Counted from the stretch's first letter, positions 45,347 to 54,369 are shown. The stretch is 64,000 nt of DNA from JALHVH01 sp964585685 (GCA_964585685.1 CAZPEP010000052.1:48474-112473), one strand, 5' to 3'. A program made the numbers and translations. The notes: generated by a model not told the origin, from the letters alone.

Positions 45347-47216
45347 CTTCGGATGATGTTCCACGTGGAACATCCCTGCCTTTCGCGGGCCGCTTTTTTC
45401 GATCCGCCTCAATAAAGAGGCCAAGGCTGAAGAGGGCCGCCGGGGTCAACCCGGATATCTTTTTGGCCTCCCCCATGGTCGCCGGTCCGCATTTCCCGAG
45501 CTTTTCGACCGCTTCCTGGGTTAGTCCCGGGACATTTTCAAAGGCCAGACCCGACGGGATCTTCATCCTGTCCGTCCTGGCAAGCCGGGCGATCTCTTTT
45601 TCCTGTCTCTTGATGTAGCCTTCGTACTTGATATCGGATTCCAGGCATCTCATTTCTTCGTCGCTCAGGACTTCCGGAATTTTTCTACATTTTAGCACAT
45701 CGTGAAGCCGAATCTCAGGTTTTTTTAGATATCCCTTGAGAGAAACAGTATTGTTCCTTCCGTCCCTCGTCTTTTCCCGCCCGAGGAAGTCCATCGTCGC
45801 CCGGAGGCGTTTCTGCCTTTCTTCGTATCGCTCGTACGCCTCGTCGGGGATAAGACCCAGCTTCCTCCCCTGGGGAACAAGCCTTCGGTCGGCGTTATCC
45901 ATCCTGAGGTGGAGCCGGTACTCGGCCCTGGCCGTAAAGAGGCGGTAGGGCTCGTCAACGCCTTTGGAGATCAGGTCGTCGATGAGAACACCGATATAAG
46001 CCTGGTCGCGCCGCAGGATGAACGGTGGCTTCTTCCGGAGCTTCAGGGCAGCGTTGATCCCCGCCATCAAACCCTGGGCCGCCGCTTCCTCGTATCCGGA
46101 CGTCCCGTTGATCTGGCCGGCAAGGTACAGGCCGGTAATCTTTTTCGTCTCCAGTGTCGGCCGAAGCTCCTTCGGGGACACGGCGTCGTATTCGATGCCG
46201 TAGGCGGGTCTCAGGATCTTCGCCCTATCGAGTCCAGGGATGGTCTCCAGGATCTCCTTCTGGACCTCGAACGGCAGGCTCGAGGACATGCCGTTGACGT
46301 AGATCTCCGTCGTCTCCAGCCCCTCGGGTTCGAGGAAGAACAGGTGACGGACGCGCTGGGGGAACTTGACGACCTTGTCCTCGATCGACGGACAGTACCG
46401 GGGGCCGACGCCCTTGATCTTGCCGCTGTACAAGGGAGAACGGCTTAAGTTCCTCCTGACAACCTGGTGGGTCCCTGGGTTCGTGTATCCCGTATGGCAG
46501 AGGATCTTGTTCTCGAGGCGCTGCGTGGTCCTGAAGGAGAACGGGACCGGGGGCTCGTCCCCCGCCTGGGCTGTGAATCGGCTCCAATCGACGGTCAGGG
46601 AGTCCAGTCGCATCGGGGTGCCCGTTTTCAACCGAAACATGCCGAAACCCAAGGCTTCGAGGTTTTCGGAAAGCTCCTTGGAGGGCGGCTCGTTGGCTCG
46701 GCCGGCCGGATAGCTTTCGAGCCCGATATGGATGACCCCGTTGAGGAACGTCCCTGGAGTGACGATAACGGCCCTGCCCGACAGCGTGGTCCCGTCCAAA
46801 GTTCGAACGCCAAGGACCTTGCCCGCCCTGACCAGGATCTTCGCGACCATGCCCTGGAACAAGGTCAGGCCGGGCATCCTTTCCAGCCGTCTCTTCATCG
46901 CGAGCCTATACAGGGCTTTGTCGCATTGGGCTCGAGGGGCCTGGACGGCGCCACCGCGGCTCCGGTTGAGGAGCCTGAACTGGATCCCCGTTTCGTCGGT
47001 CAGAAGCCCCATAAGGCCGCCGAGCGCATCAATCTCCCGGACGAGGTGCCCCTTGGCGAGCCCACCGATGGCCGGGTTGCAGGACATCTGGGCGATGGTC
47101 TCGAGATTCATCGTGACCAGGCAGACCTCGAGACCCATGGCGCTCGCGGCGGCCGCGGCCTCGCAGCCGGCATGTCCCGCGCCGATCACGACGACATCGA
47201 ATTCGACGTCTCTCAT
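45339..47216 (-). CDS. mnmG: tRNA uridine-5-carboxymethylaminomethyl modification enzyme
   Basis: A 625-residue FAD protein from the ATG at 47216. The N-terminal FAD motif is VVVIGAGHAGCEAAAAASAMG. The CNPAIGGLAKGHLVREIDALGG and second-block MRLDSLTVDW region follow, then GYEEAAAQGLMAG. With MnmE it modifies the wobble U34 of several tRNAs. The C-terminal helical domain ends in the Lys-rich tail that also encodes parS. Overlaps parA by 8 bases. Confidence 0.97.
   Translation of the reverse strand: MRDVEFDVVVIGAGHAGCEAAAAASAMGLEVCLVTMNLETIAQMSCNPAIGGLAKGHLVREIDALGGLMGLLTDETGIQFRLLNRSRGGAVQAPRAQCDKALYRLAMKRRLERMPGLTLFQGMVAKILVRAGKVLGVRTLDGTTLSGRAVIVTPGTFLNGVIHIGLESYPAGRANEPPSKELSENLEALGFGMFRLKTGTPMRLDSLTVDWSRFTAQAGDEPPVPFSFRTTQRLENKILCHTGYTNPGTHQVVRRNLSRSPLYSGKIKGVGPRYCPSIEDKVVKFPQRVRHLFFLEPEGLETTEIYVNGMSSSLPFEVQKEILETIPGLDRAKILRPAYGIEYDAVSPKELRPTLETKKITGLYLAGQINGTSGYEEAAAQGLMAGINAALKLRKKPPFILRRDQAYIGVLIDDLISKGVDEPYRLFTARAEYRLHLRMDNADRRLVPQGRKLGLIPDEAYERYEERQKRLRATMDFLGREKTRDGRNNTVSLKGYLKKPEIRLHDVLKCRKIPEVLSDEEMRCLESDIKYEGYIKRQEKEIARLARTDRMKIPSGLAFENVPGLTQEAVEKLGKCGPATMGEAKKISGLTPAALFSLGLFIEADRKKRPAKGRDVPRGTSSEDE
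45357..45372. promoter_or_regulatory. parS site within the 3' end of mnmG
   Basis: TGTTCCACGTGGAACA is a perfect 16-bp palindrome. It differs from the common parS TGTTTCACGTGAAACA only by one symmetric base pair change. It encodes part of the MnmG C-terminal tail and sits just upstream of parA. It should nucleate ParB loading. Confidence 0.9.
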
Positions 47217-47225
47217 ATAAAGACT

Positions 47226-47231
47226 ATTATA
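47226..47231 (-). promoter_or_regulatory. -10 box for mnmG, leaderless arrangement
   Basis: TATAAT on the minus strand ends nine bases before the mnmG ATG. The -35 region is weak. If used, transcription starts at the start codon or two bases before it. The rest of the 220-bp gap to mnmE shows no gene. Confidence 0.45.
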
Positions 47232-47437
47232 CACAGAACGGGAGCGCTTTGATCGCGCGATTCGGACAGGTCCTCTGCTCCATGGGCAGCTTCTTTTGAT
47301 GTTTTCCCGGCAGGTTCCGTACAAATCGGGACTCAGTCCCATCGACCCAATTCTGTCGTGCCGTAATAACTTTCTTGTTTTATCTATGGCGAGGATCCAA
47401 CCATCCTCACGTCTCGCTTATCTCGCCCGTCTCGCAA

Positions 47438-48802
47438 TTATTTGCCCACACAAAACCGGCCAAAAATGTCCTCTATGACCTCGTTCGCTCTTATCTCACC
47501 GGTAAGCCGCCCGGCGGGGGAGAGGACGCCGCGGAGCTCCTCCGCGACGATCTCATCGGGATAGCCGTCCCCTAGGAGGGCGCGGCTTCGGTTGAGGACC
47601 GCCAGCATCTCCTCGAAGAGCAGCTTTTGGCGCAGGTGGAGGACGATGTTCTCCTGTTTGCTCTTTGACGGCCTGAACATTTCGTATAGAAGGGACTTCA
47701 AGCCGTCGATGTTCGTACCCTTCAGTGCCGAAACCTCGACCGCCGGGACCTTGCCGGCGAGCTTGACGAACTCGACATCGGCAGCCCGTCGACAAACATC
47801 TATCTTGTTGATTATAATTATCTTAACATCGCTTCGAAACCTCTCGAGAAGCTGCTTGTCCTCTCGGCCCGGAGGCAGGGACCCGTCGAGGACGAGAAGA
47901 ATCCCGTCGGCGTCCCTGGCCTGCCGCTCGCTCCGGCGCATCCCTTCCCTTTCTACGGGGTGCGCGGGCCGGCCCAGCCCGGCGGTATCAACGAGGTGAA
48001 AGACCGAATCGCGCACCACGAGCCTCTCCCGGAGGAAGTCCCGGGTCGTCCCGGGATAAGGGGTGACGATGGCCCTGTCCTGGCCGAGGAGCGCGTTGAA
48101 GAGCGTGGACTTTCCGACGTTCCTTTTCCCGGCGATGGCCAGCGTGATGCCCTCGGCGAGGGCCCGTCCGGCTTCATATCCGGCGACAAGCGCATCGATG
48201 TCCCGGACGAGCGCGTCGATCTTCCGCGCCACGATGGATCTGGATACTCTCAGGTCTTCGTCGGGAAACTCGATCGCGGCCTCGATCCCTGCGAGCAGAT
48301 GGATCAGTTTCTCGCGGACGGAACCGATCCTCTTCGACAGGATCCCGCCGAGCTGGCCGAAGGAGATCCTGGCCTGGGTCAGGGAGACTGCTCTGATGAG
48401 GTCGTTGACCGCTTCGGCCTGGATGATATCCAGCCGGCCATGGATGTAGGCCCTCAGCGTGAATTCCCCGGCGTCCGCAGGACGCGCCCCCGCTCGGACA
48501 CCCAGGCGGATGACCTCCTCAAGGACCACGGGACTGCCGTGACAGCTGATCTCCACGACATCCTCCCGGGTGTAGGAGTGAGGCTTCTTATGGAAGGTCA
48601 GGAACGCTTCGTCGAACGCGGCGCCCCCGCGGCCCGGGCCATGGAGATCTCCGAGAACGGGTTTCCCGGGCATGATGCGGCCGTGCCTGGGTCTGAAGAA
48701 GCCTTTCGCGATCCCGAGCGCCCTCGGGCCGCTCAGCCTGACGATCCCCATGCCGCCATAGCCCGGCGGCGTTGAGATCGCGATGATCGTGTCTTCAAGC
48801 AT
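47438..48802 (-). CDS. mnmE: tRNA modification GTPase MnmE
   Basis: A 454-residue three-domain protein. The N-terminal folate-binding domain (about 1-120) has TIIAISTPPGYGGMGIVRLSG. A helical domain follows, and an inserted Ras-like G domain carries AGKRNVGKSTLFNALLGQD and VDTAGLG. The C-terminal FCVGK ends in the usual conserved Cys near the end. It acts with MnmG on tRNA U34. It is in the same strand block, 220 bp upstream of mnmG. Confidence 0.96.
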   Translation of the reverse strand: MLEDTIIAISTPPGYGGMGIVRLSGPRALGIAKGFFRPRHGRIMPGKPVLGDLHGPGRGGAAFDEAFLTFHKKPHSYTREDVVEISCHGSPVVLEEVIRLGVRAGARPADAGEFTLRAYIHGRLDIIQAEAVNDLIRAVSLTQARISFGQLGGILSKRIGSVREKLIHLLAGIEAAIEFPDEDLRVSRSIVARKIDALVRDIDALVAGYEAGRALAEGITLAIAGKRNVGKSTLFNALLGQDRAIVTPYPGTTRDFLRERLVVRDSVFHLVDTAGLGRPAHPVEREGMRRSERQARDADGILLVLDGSLPPGREDKQLLERFRSDVKIIIINKIDVCRRAADVEFVKLAGKVPAVEVSALKGTNIDGLKSLLYEMFRPSKSKQENIVLHLRQKLLFEEMLAVLNRSRALLGDGYPDEIVAEELRGVLSPAGRLTGEIRANEVIEDIFGRFCVGK

Positions 48803-48890
48803 CTTATGCGGTCAATTGTATGGGACCAACGTTATTTAGTAAATAGGGCCAATAACTTAGGCCGGTCCCGGATTAGCCGCCATGGTTTTG

Positions 48891-48943
48891 GGATCGCCGC
48901 ACGAAGGACGGAGGGATGTCCTCGAGTCCTGAGTAGGCGATCC
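48891..48943 (+). repeat. Palindromic element family 1, short form (copy C)
   Basis: Arms GGATCGCC and GGCGATCC pair perfectly. Between them GAAGGACGGAGGGATGTCC and CGAGTCC give an inner imperfect stem. It lies 14 bp past the khpB stop, between khpB and mnmE, which run in the same direction. Confidence 0.85.
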
Positions 48944-48956
48944 CGAATTGGGGCCC

Positions 48957-49604
48957 TTACCGCGGGATCGCGAAGACCTTGACCCGCTTCAGGAACCCGT
49001 CGCCGATGCTCTCGCTCGTCATGCCCTGGACCTGATTCACGGCGATGTGGATGATGCGGCGCTCGTAGGGGTTCATGAAGTCGAGGACCTCTTCTTTTCC
49101 GGACTCGAGAACCTCGCGGGCGACCTGCTGTCCGAACTCCCTGAGCTTCTTCTCCTTGCGCTTGCGGAAGAACTCGCAGTCCACCTGGACCTTGACGGGG
49201 GAGACCTTGTTCAGGACGTGCTGAAGGGACAGGAGGAGCATGCCATCGTTGCGGAGGAGCAGGTTCTTGTCCGCGCCGTCGAAGACGACGCTGATCATAT
49301 CGCTCTGTTTCGTGATCCGGTATTCGAGCTCGAGCGGAAAGACCGGCATGAGCCGGGCAAGGAAGTCGGCGGCGGCGTTCTCCTCCGATGCCTTCTTCGG
49401 CCAGGCCCGGATGACGATCTCCTTGGTCTTGATCCCGAAGAGCTTGGTCTTCTCGGTGACGATCTCGTAATTGAATTCCTCGCGGGGCGCCTTGAGGACG
49501 TGCTCCGCCAGGCTGATGACCTCTTCCAGGTTACGGCCTTTGAACTCGCGCCTCTCCTCGGGCCCGAGGACAGTCCGGAGCTCAGTCTTTTCTTCGTGTT
49601 CCAT
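48957..49604 (-). CDS. khpB: Jag/KhpB RNA-binding protein
   Basis: A 215-residue protein with an N-terminal Jag domain (about residues 20-65, with LAEHVLKAPREEFNYEIVTE). A KH domain follows (about 70-140), and a C-terminal R3H domain has PYERRIIHIAVNQVQGM. It binds RNA and is linked to cell-division and envelope control in other species. It overlaps the yidC end by 23 bases, as usual for the yidC-jag pair. Confidence 0.9.
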   Translation of the reverse strand: MEHEEKTELRTVLGPEERREFKGRNLEEVISLAEHVLKAPREEFNYEIVTEKTKLFGIKTKEIVIRAWPKKASEENAAADFLARLMPVFPLELEYRITKQSDMISVVFDGADKNLLLRNDGMLLLSLQHVLNKVSPVKVQVDCEFFRKRKEKKLREFGQQVAREVLESGKEEVLDFMNPYERRIIHIAVNQVQGMTSESIGDGFLKRVKVFAIPR

Positions 49605-51234
49605 GGGCTTCCTTCTTTTTCTTGGCCATCATCCGGTTCATGATGGCCTGTTGGGCGATTTGCAGGACGTTGTTGGTCAGCCAATACAGGATCAACCCGC
49701 TCTGGAAGTTCATGAAGAAGACCGTCATGACCACCGGCATGATCAGCATCATCCGCGCCTGAGCCGGGTCGGCCGAGGTCGGGGTCATCTTCTGCTGGAT
49801 GAACTGGGTGGCGCCCATCAGGAGGGGCGTGATGTAATAGGGGTCCTTCACGGAAAGGTCCCCGATCCAGAGCATGAAGGGGCTGTGGCGGAACTCGACG
49901 GCTACGACCAACATTCGGAAGACACCCCAGAAAACGGGCAGTTGGATTAGCATCGGAAGGCACCCCCCAGCGGGGTTCACGCCGTGCTCCTTGTAGAGCT
50001 TCATCATCTCCTCGTTCATCTGGCGCCGCTGTTGGATGTCCTGCTTGGCCTTCTTGTACTTGGCCCGCATGGCCTTGATCTTCGGCTGGAGCTCCGCCAT
50101 CCGGGCCATCGACTTCATGGAGCTGTAGGTCAGCGGGAAAAAGATGATCTTGATGATGAACGTCATGATGATGATGGCAAAGCCCCAGTTCGGGACGGAC
50201 TGGTGGATGTACCTAAGGCCGACGAGGAGGATCTCGGCGATGGCCCCGAAAAAGCCGAAGTTGATGAGCTTCTTCGCCTGGCGGCCAACGGCCTTGAGGG
50301 CGTCGAGGTCCTTGGGGCCGATGAACGCCTTCTCGGGCCGGTCGGCGGCCAGGAAGAAGTGGGGGACGCCGTCCCGGACCTCTTTCAGGAAGACCGCCTT
50401 GCCCGCTTGTTGGGGAAGGACGAACAGGGCCGCGAAGTAGTTCTCTTCGTAGGCCGCCCAGTCCGCGAAGGCGAAAGCGCTCGCCTCGGGCTTGTACTTC
50501 CGCTCATCCATCCGGAGGACCTTCCCCGCGGCGAGGACGGCTGCCCCGGTGCTCGAGCTGAACCGCTGTTTCATCTCGGCGGGGGAGGGGTTCCCGATCC
50601 CCGGCCCCCAGAGGAGCCAGGGCTCGATCTCCCGGCCGTCCTGCCAGGCGCGGACCGAGATCCCGACCTCGTAGGTCCCGCCTGTCAGGACGAAGGTCTT
50701 CTCGACCTTCAGGCCTCGGCCGTCGGCGTACTCGAACCGGACCTCCCCCTTCTCGCCGTCGGCGAGCCGGGGGGACGGGAAGGTCGCCTTGAAGACGGCG
50801 GCATTGGCAGCGTCGGCGAAGGCGGCGTCTTCGGCCCAGAGGGCGAAAGGATAACGCCCGATCTTAGCGGCCGGCTCGGGGACGAGCTCCAGGTCCTCTT
50901 TGTTGGCGTTCCTGTGCTTCCGGAGCTTCCAACTGGTGAGCACGCCGCCCTTGTTGCTCCATTCGGCCCTGTAGAGGGAAGTATCGACGGCGCCTCTCTC
51001 CTCGACCTCGGCGGAGACGGCTATGAGGTCCGCAGGTTGGGCGATGGCTTGGGCCGCCGGAACCTTATCCGGGGAAGCCGGAGAGATCTTCTCCACGGCG
51101 GCCGGGCCCGGCCCGGCGACCTGAGCGGCCGCCGGCGCCGCGGGTGCGGGCTCAGGGCTCTTGACCAAAAAGGCCTGCCACAGGACGAGGACCAAGATGG
51201 ACAGGACGATGGCTATGACGAGTCGTTTTTCCAT
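49582..51234 (-). CDS. yidC: Membrane protein insertase YidC
   Basis: A 550-residue Gram-negative-type YidC. Helix 1 lies at residues 5-22, a large periplasmic domain spans about 60-340, and five C-terminal membrane helices follow, including GFAIIIMTFIIKIIFFPLTY and LPVFWGVFRM. It inserts and folds inner-membrane proteins. It sits between yidD and khpB in the rpmH cluster. Confidence 0.96.
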   Translation of the reverse strand: MEKRLVIAIVLSILVLVLWQAFLVKSPEPAPAAPAAAQVAGPGPAAVEKISPASPDKVPAAQAIAQPADLIAVSAEVEERGAVDTSLYRAEWSNKGGVLTSWKLRKHRNANKEDLELVPEPAAKIGRYPFALWAEDAAFADAANAAVFKATFPSPRLADGEKGEVRFEYADGRGLKVEKTFVLTGGTYEVGISVRAWQDGREIEPWLLWGPGIGNPSPAEMKQRFSSSTGAAVLAAGKVLRMDERKYKPEASAFAFADWAAYEENYFAALFVLPQQAGKAVFLKEVRDGVPHFFLAADRPEKAFIGPKDLDALKAVGRQAKKLINFGFFGAIAEILLVGLRYIHQSVPNWGFAIIIMTFIIKIIFFPLTYSSMKSMARMAELQPKIKAMRAKYKKAKQDIQQRRQMNEEMMKLYKEHGVNPAGGCLPMLIQLPVFWGVFRMLVVAVEFRHSPFMLWIGDLSVKDPYYITPLLMGATQFIQQKMTPTSADPAQARMMLIMPVVMTVFFMNFQSGLILYWLTNNVLQIAQQAIMNRMMAKKKKEAHGTRRKD

Positions 51235-51245
51235 ATATTAACCTC

Positions 51246-51458
51246 TCATGGGACTGGGTCGATCCCGCCTTCGTGGAGCGGGTGGCACCGGAGGAGCCTC
51301 TTCCCCCCGAGGAACGCGCCTTTCCAGAAGCCGTGCCTGCGGATGGCCTCGGCGGTATAGACGGAGCATGACGGGTAATAGCGGCAATGGGTCCCAAGGA
51401 ACGGGGAAAAAACGATTCTATAAAGCTTGATCAGGACCAGGGCGATGGCTCTCATCAA
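51246..51458 (-). CDS. yidD: Membrane protein insertion efficiency factor YidD
   Basis: A 70-residue protein with the family core KLYRIVFSPFLGTHCRYYPS and CSVYTAEAIRRHGFWKGAF, then RCHPLHEGG near the end. It is a small amphipathic helper of YidC. Its start overlaps the rnpA stop by four bases. Confidence 0.93.
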   Translation of the reverse strand: MMRAIALVLIKLYRIVFSPFLGTHCRYYPSCSVYTAEAIRRHGFWKGAFLGGKRLLRCHPLHEGGIDPVP

Positions 51459-51808
51459 GCCGACCGTTCCCGGAAGATCCCGTCCACCGCGGCCGCGTAC
51501 CGGGCGGCGAGCTCCGGCCAGGAAAGGTCGAGAATCTCCTTTTTCGCGATGAGGATGATGTCCATGGGCCTCGAAAACAAAGCTTTGTTCCTGCGGAACA
51601 GGGTCCGAACCCGCCTCTTTATCCTGTTCCTCTCGACTGCGTTGCCGACCTTGCGGCTGACGACGACGGCCATCCTCGGGAACCCGAACGCGTTGGCGTG
51701 ATAAACGAGATGAAAATGTCGTCCTCTGTAACGGCGGCCTATCCTATACAGGGTCTCGAAATCCTTCTTCTTTCTGATCCGCTCCCCTGGGGTCAGGCGT
51801 TCGTCCAT
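51455..51808 (-). CDS. rnpA: Ribonuclease P protein component
   Basis: A 117-residue basic protein that helps the RNase P RNA mature tRNA 5' ends. The RNR motif region reads VGNAVERNRIKRRVRTLFR near residues 55-72, and an FHLVYHANAFGFPRMAVVVS strand precedes it. Its start codon abuts the rpmH stop codon. Confidence 0.95.
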   Translation of the reverse strand: MDERLTPGERIRKKKDFETLYRIGRRYRGRHFHLVYHANAFGFPRMAVVVSRKVGNAVERNRIKRRVRTLFRRNKALFSRPMDIILIAKKEILDLSWPELAARYAAAVDGIFRERSA

Positions 51809-51943
51809 TTATACGGCGAGCTTCTTCCTGCCTTTGCTTCTGCGGCTCTTGAGGACCTTCTGTCCCCCGGCGGTTTTCATACGGACCCGAAATCCGTGAG
51901 TCTTCTTTCGGCGACGGTTGTTCGGCTGAAATGTACGCTTCAT
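51809..51943 (-). CDS. rpmH: 50S ribosomal protein L34
   Basis: A 44-residue Arg/Lys-rich protein starting MKRTFQPNNRRRKKTHGFR and ending GRKKLAV, the standard L34 sequence and length. It is the first gene of the rpmH-rnpA-yidD-yidC cluster. The TAA stop is directly followed by the rnpA ATG. Confidence 0.96.
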   Translation of the reverse strand: MKRTFQPNNRRRKKTHGFRVRMKTAGGQKVLKSRRSKGRKKLAV

Positions 51944-51975
51944 GGCATGCGTCTTCCTTTACTGTTGAGGCAACT

Positions 51976-52004
51976 ATATTAATAAAGTGTGAGTTATCTG
52001 TCAA
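51976..52004 (-). promoter_or_regulatory. Sigma-70 promoter of the rpmH cluster
   Basis: On the minus strand TTGACA (51999-52004) and TAATAT (51976-51981) are 17 bp apart, giving a transcription start about 28 bases before rpmH. It is divergent from the carD promoter within the same 115-bp gap. Confidence 0.55.
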
Positions 52005-52021
52005 GTGGACGAAGATAATCG

Positions 52022-52050
52022 TTGACCCTCCGCCGGCTTTTGGGTATAAT
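52022..52050 (+). promoter_or_regulatory. Sigma-70 promoter of carD, leaderless arrangement
   Basis: TTGACC (52022-52027) and a perfect TATAAT (52045-52050) are 17 bp apart. The ATG begins ten bases after the -10 box, so the transcript likely starts at about three bases before the codon. No ribosome site is present. Confidence 0.75.
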
Positions 52051-52059
52051 AAAGTCCGA

Positions 52060-52578
52060 ATGAACTCATTGAAAGTCGGGGATAAGGTCATTTATCCCAA
52101 CCAGGGTCTCGGGATCGTCGAGGATATCAGGGACGGCTCCTACAACGGAGAGCAATTCAAGATCTTCCACGTCCGGATCGTCAACAACAACACGCTCGTT
52201 CAAGTACCCTCGGCCAGCGCGCTGGAGATCGGGATTCGCCGGCCCATTTCCGAGACTGCCATCAAGAAGATTTTCCAGTTCATGCGGAGCGGGAACGTCG
52301 ACCTCTCCATGAACTGGAAGGGACGTTACAAGGAGCACCTCGGCCTGATGAAGTCCGGCACGCTCCTGGACATGGCCCTCGTTCTCAAGAGCCTGTTCTG
52401 CCTGAGCCTTCTCAAGCCACTGTCCTTCCGGGAGAAGAAAATGATGGAGCGGGCCAAGGAGCTGATCGTCAGCGAGATCTCCGACGCGTCATGCGTACCC
52501 TTGACCCGGGTCGAGCGCAGGCTCCTCGAAAACCTGTCCCGGTGCTTCAAGGACAACAAGCCCCGATTGGACGCCTGA
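52060..52578 (+). CDS. CarD/CdnL-family transcription regulator
   Basis: A 172-residue protein. The N-terminal CarD_CdnL_TRCF domain (residues 1-60, with KVGDKVIYPNQGLGIVEDI) binds RNA polymerase beta. A helical C-terminal domain follows, with KKMMERAKELIVSEIS. Members stabilise open complexes at promoters. The start is fixed by the promoter ten bases upstream. It precedes the CNNM transporter by 6 bp. Confidence 0.9.
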   Translation: MNSLKVGDKVIYPNQGLGIVEDIRDGSYNGEQFKIFHVRIVNNNTLVQVPSASALEIGIRRPISETAIKKIFQFMRSGNVDLSMNWKGRYKEHLGLMKSGTLLDMALVLKSLFCLSLLKPLSFREKKMMERAKELIVSEISDASCVPLTRVERRLLENLSRCFKDNKPRLDA

Positions 52579-52584
52579 CCCCCG

Positions 52585-53853
52585 ATGCTTCTGCCGGCGC
52601 TTCTGCTGTTCCTGCTGTTCCTCGCCCTCAGCGCCTTCTTCTCCTCCTCCGAGACGGCCTTCGTGGCGGCCAACCCCTACTCCCTTGAGGCCCTCGAGGC
52701 CAAGGGCTCCAAAAAGGCCCGGCTCGTCCGCCGGGTCGTCGCCCGAATCGATGGGCTGCTGGCGACCATCCTCATCGGAAACACACTGGCCAACGTCGCC
52801 GCGGCCTCCGTGGCGACCACGGTATTCGTCTCCTTCATCCCCAACAAGAACGCGGCCGTCCTCCTGGCTACCCTGACCACGACCCTCCTCGTCCTCTTTT
52901 TCGGGGAGATCAACCCCAAGACGTTCGCCGCCCACAACCCCATTAAAACCGCCTTCCTGTTCATCCACCCCGTTCGTTTTCTCACGACGATCTTCAGTCC
53001 GCTGGTCCGCATCCTCACATTCCTATCCCGCCTTATCTTCCCATCCTCCCGGAACCGGTCGGAGGGCCTTTCCAGGGGCATGGGGGAGGAGGAGGTCCGA
53101 ATCCTGCTCGGCGCGGGCGTCCGGGGCATATCCTCGTCCCGCCGCCGGATGATCTCGGGAATCCTGGACATGGGCTCGCGCCCGATCAAGGAGATCATGG
53201 TCCCCCGTCCTCAGGTCAAGGCCATCGAGGCCGACGCTCCGGTGGACCAGGTCCGGGAGATCATCCGTTCGGCCGGGTATTCCCGCTACCCCGTCTTCAA
53301 GGGCCGGATGGACAATATCGAGGGGCTCCTCCACGCCAAGGACCTCGTCACCCTCCTCCTCGAACGGAAGGATTTCGACCTCAGGTCCGTCCTCCGCAAG
53401 CCGTTCTTCGTCCCCGAGTCCGCGCCGATGGAGAAGGTCCTCCTCCAGATGCAGGAGAACGCCGTCCATATGGCGTTCGTGGTCGACGAGTTCGGCAGCC
53501 TGGAGGGGATCGTGACCCTCGAGGACATCATCGAGGAGATCGTCGGCGACATCCGGGACGAGCAGGACGAGACGTCCGAGGCCTGGTTCCACGAGGTCGA
53601 GGGGGGCGACTACCTCATCAAAGGCTCCGCCTCCGTCAACGAGATCAACCGGGTCCTCCCCTTCAAGCTCCCCGAGAAGGGGGATTACATGACGCTAGCC
53701 GGGTTCTTCCTGTACGAATTCGGCCATCTCCCCAAGGAAAAGGATGCCCTGGACCACGGGGGGCGGCATTTCGTCGTCGAGCGAATGAACAAGCGGCATA
53801 TCAGTCTCATCCGTGTCCGCCCCGTATCCGCCGCTGAGGGGACGAGTCGATGA
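52585..53853 (+). CDS. CNNM/CorC-family (UPF0053) transporter
   Basis: A 422-residue protein. The N-terminal CNNM membrane domain (about 1-190) has FFSSSETAFVAANPY and VLFFGEINPKTFAAHNP. Two CBS domains (about 200-325) and a C-terminal CorC_HlyC domain (about 345-415) follow. Family members are associated with Mg2+ or Co2+ efflux. It lies between carD and smpB, overlapping smpB by four bases. Confidence 0.92.
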   Translation: MLLPALLLFLLFLALSAFFSSSETAFVAANPYSLEALEAKGSKKARLVRRVVARIDGLLATILIGNTLANVAAASVATTVFVSFIPNKNAAVLLATLTTTLLVLFFGEINPKTFAAHNPIKTAFLFIHPVRFLTTIFSPLVRILTFLSRLIFPSSRNRSEGLSRGMGEEEVRILLGAGVRGISSSRRRMISGILDMGSRPIKEIMVPRPQVKAIEADAPVDQVREIIRSAGYSRYPVFKGRMDNIEGLLHAKDLVTLLLERKDFDLRSVLRKPFFVPESAPMEKVLLQMQENAVHMAFVVDEFGSLEGIVTLEDIIEEIVGDIRDEQDETSEAWFHEVEGGDYLIKGSASVNEINRVLPFKLPEKGDYMTLAGFFLYEFGHLPKEKDALDHGGRHFVVERMNKRHISLIRVRPVSAAEGTSR

Positions 53854-54302
53854 AGACCGTCGCCACCAATAAAACCGCCTACCACAACTACGAGATCCTG
53901 GAGAGCTTCGAGGCCGGGATCGCTCTCGTCGGGAGCGAGGTCAAGGCCATCCGCGAGGGTCGGATTAGCCTTAAGGAGAGCTACGCCGAGGTGAAGGGCG
54001 GGGACATCTTCCTCGTCAAGTGCCATATCAGCCCCTACGAGGCCGCCAACATCTTCAACCACGAGCCCTTGCGCGAGCGACGGCTCCTCCTCCATAAGCG
54101 TGAGATCCGGAAAATAGCCGGGAAAATCAAGGAGCGCGGCTTTACCCTGGTCCCGACCAAGGTCCTGTTCAACGACCGCGGGAAGGTCAAGGTCGAGATC
54201 GCCCTCGTCCGCGGCAAGCGGGAATACGAGAAGCGGGACGTCCTCAAGAAGCGGGACACCGACCGCGAGATCCGGGCCGAGATCAAGAAGCGTCTCCGCT
54301 AG
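53850..54302 (+). CDS. smpB: SsrA-binding protein SmpB
   Basis: A 150-residue protein that carries tmRNA to stalled ribosomes. The beta-barrel starts NKTAYHNYEILESFEAGIAL with GSEVKAIREGR. The C-terminal tail RDTDREIRAEIKKRLR is the ribosome-binding helix. The start overlaps the previous stop (ATGA). No ssrA gene was seen nearby. Confidence 0.96.
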   Translation: MKTVATNKTAYHNYEILESFEAGIALVGSEVKAIREGRISLKESYAEVKGGDIFLVKCHISPYEAANIFNHEPLRERRLLLHKREIRKIAGKIKERGFTLVPTKVLFNDRGKVKVEIALVRGKREYEKRDVLKKRDTDREIRAEIKKRLR

Positions 54303-54314
54303 GAAACAAGGAGC

Positions 54315-54367
54315 GGATCGCCTTCGAAGGACTCGGGGATATCCCTCCGTCCTTCGTGCGGCGATCC
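54315..54367 (-). repeat. Palindromic element family 1, short form (copy D, reversed)
   Basis: Arms GGATCGCC and GGCGATCC enclose CGAAGGACTCGGGGATATCC and CTCCGTCCTTCG. It is the reverse-oriented form of copy B. It lies between the convergent ends of smpB and pdxA. Confidence 0.85.
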
Positions 54368-54369
54368 TG

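Noticed and set aside
51944..52059. Possible oriC between rpmH and carD
   Set aside because: No convincing cluster of DnaA boxes (TTATCCACA-like) is visible, and dnaA is not adjacent.
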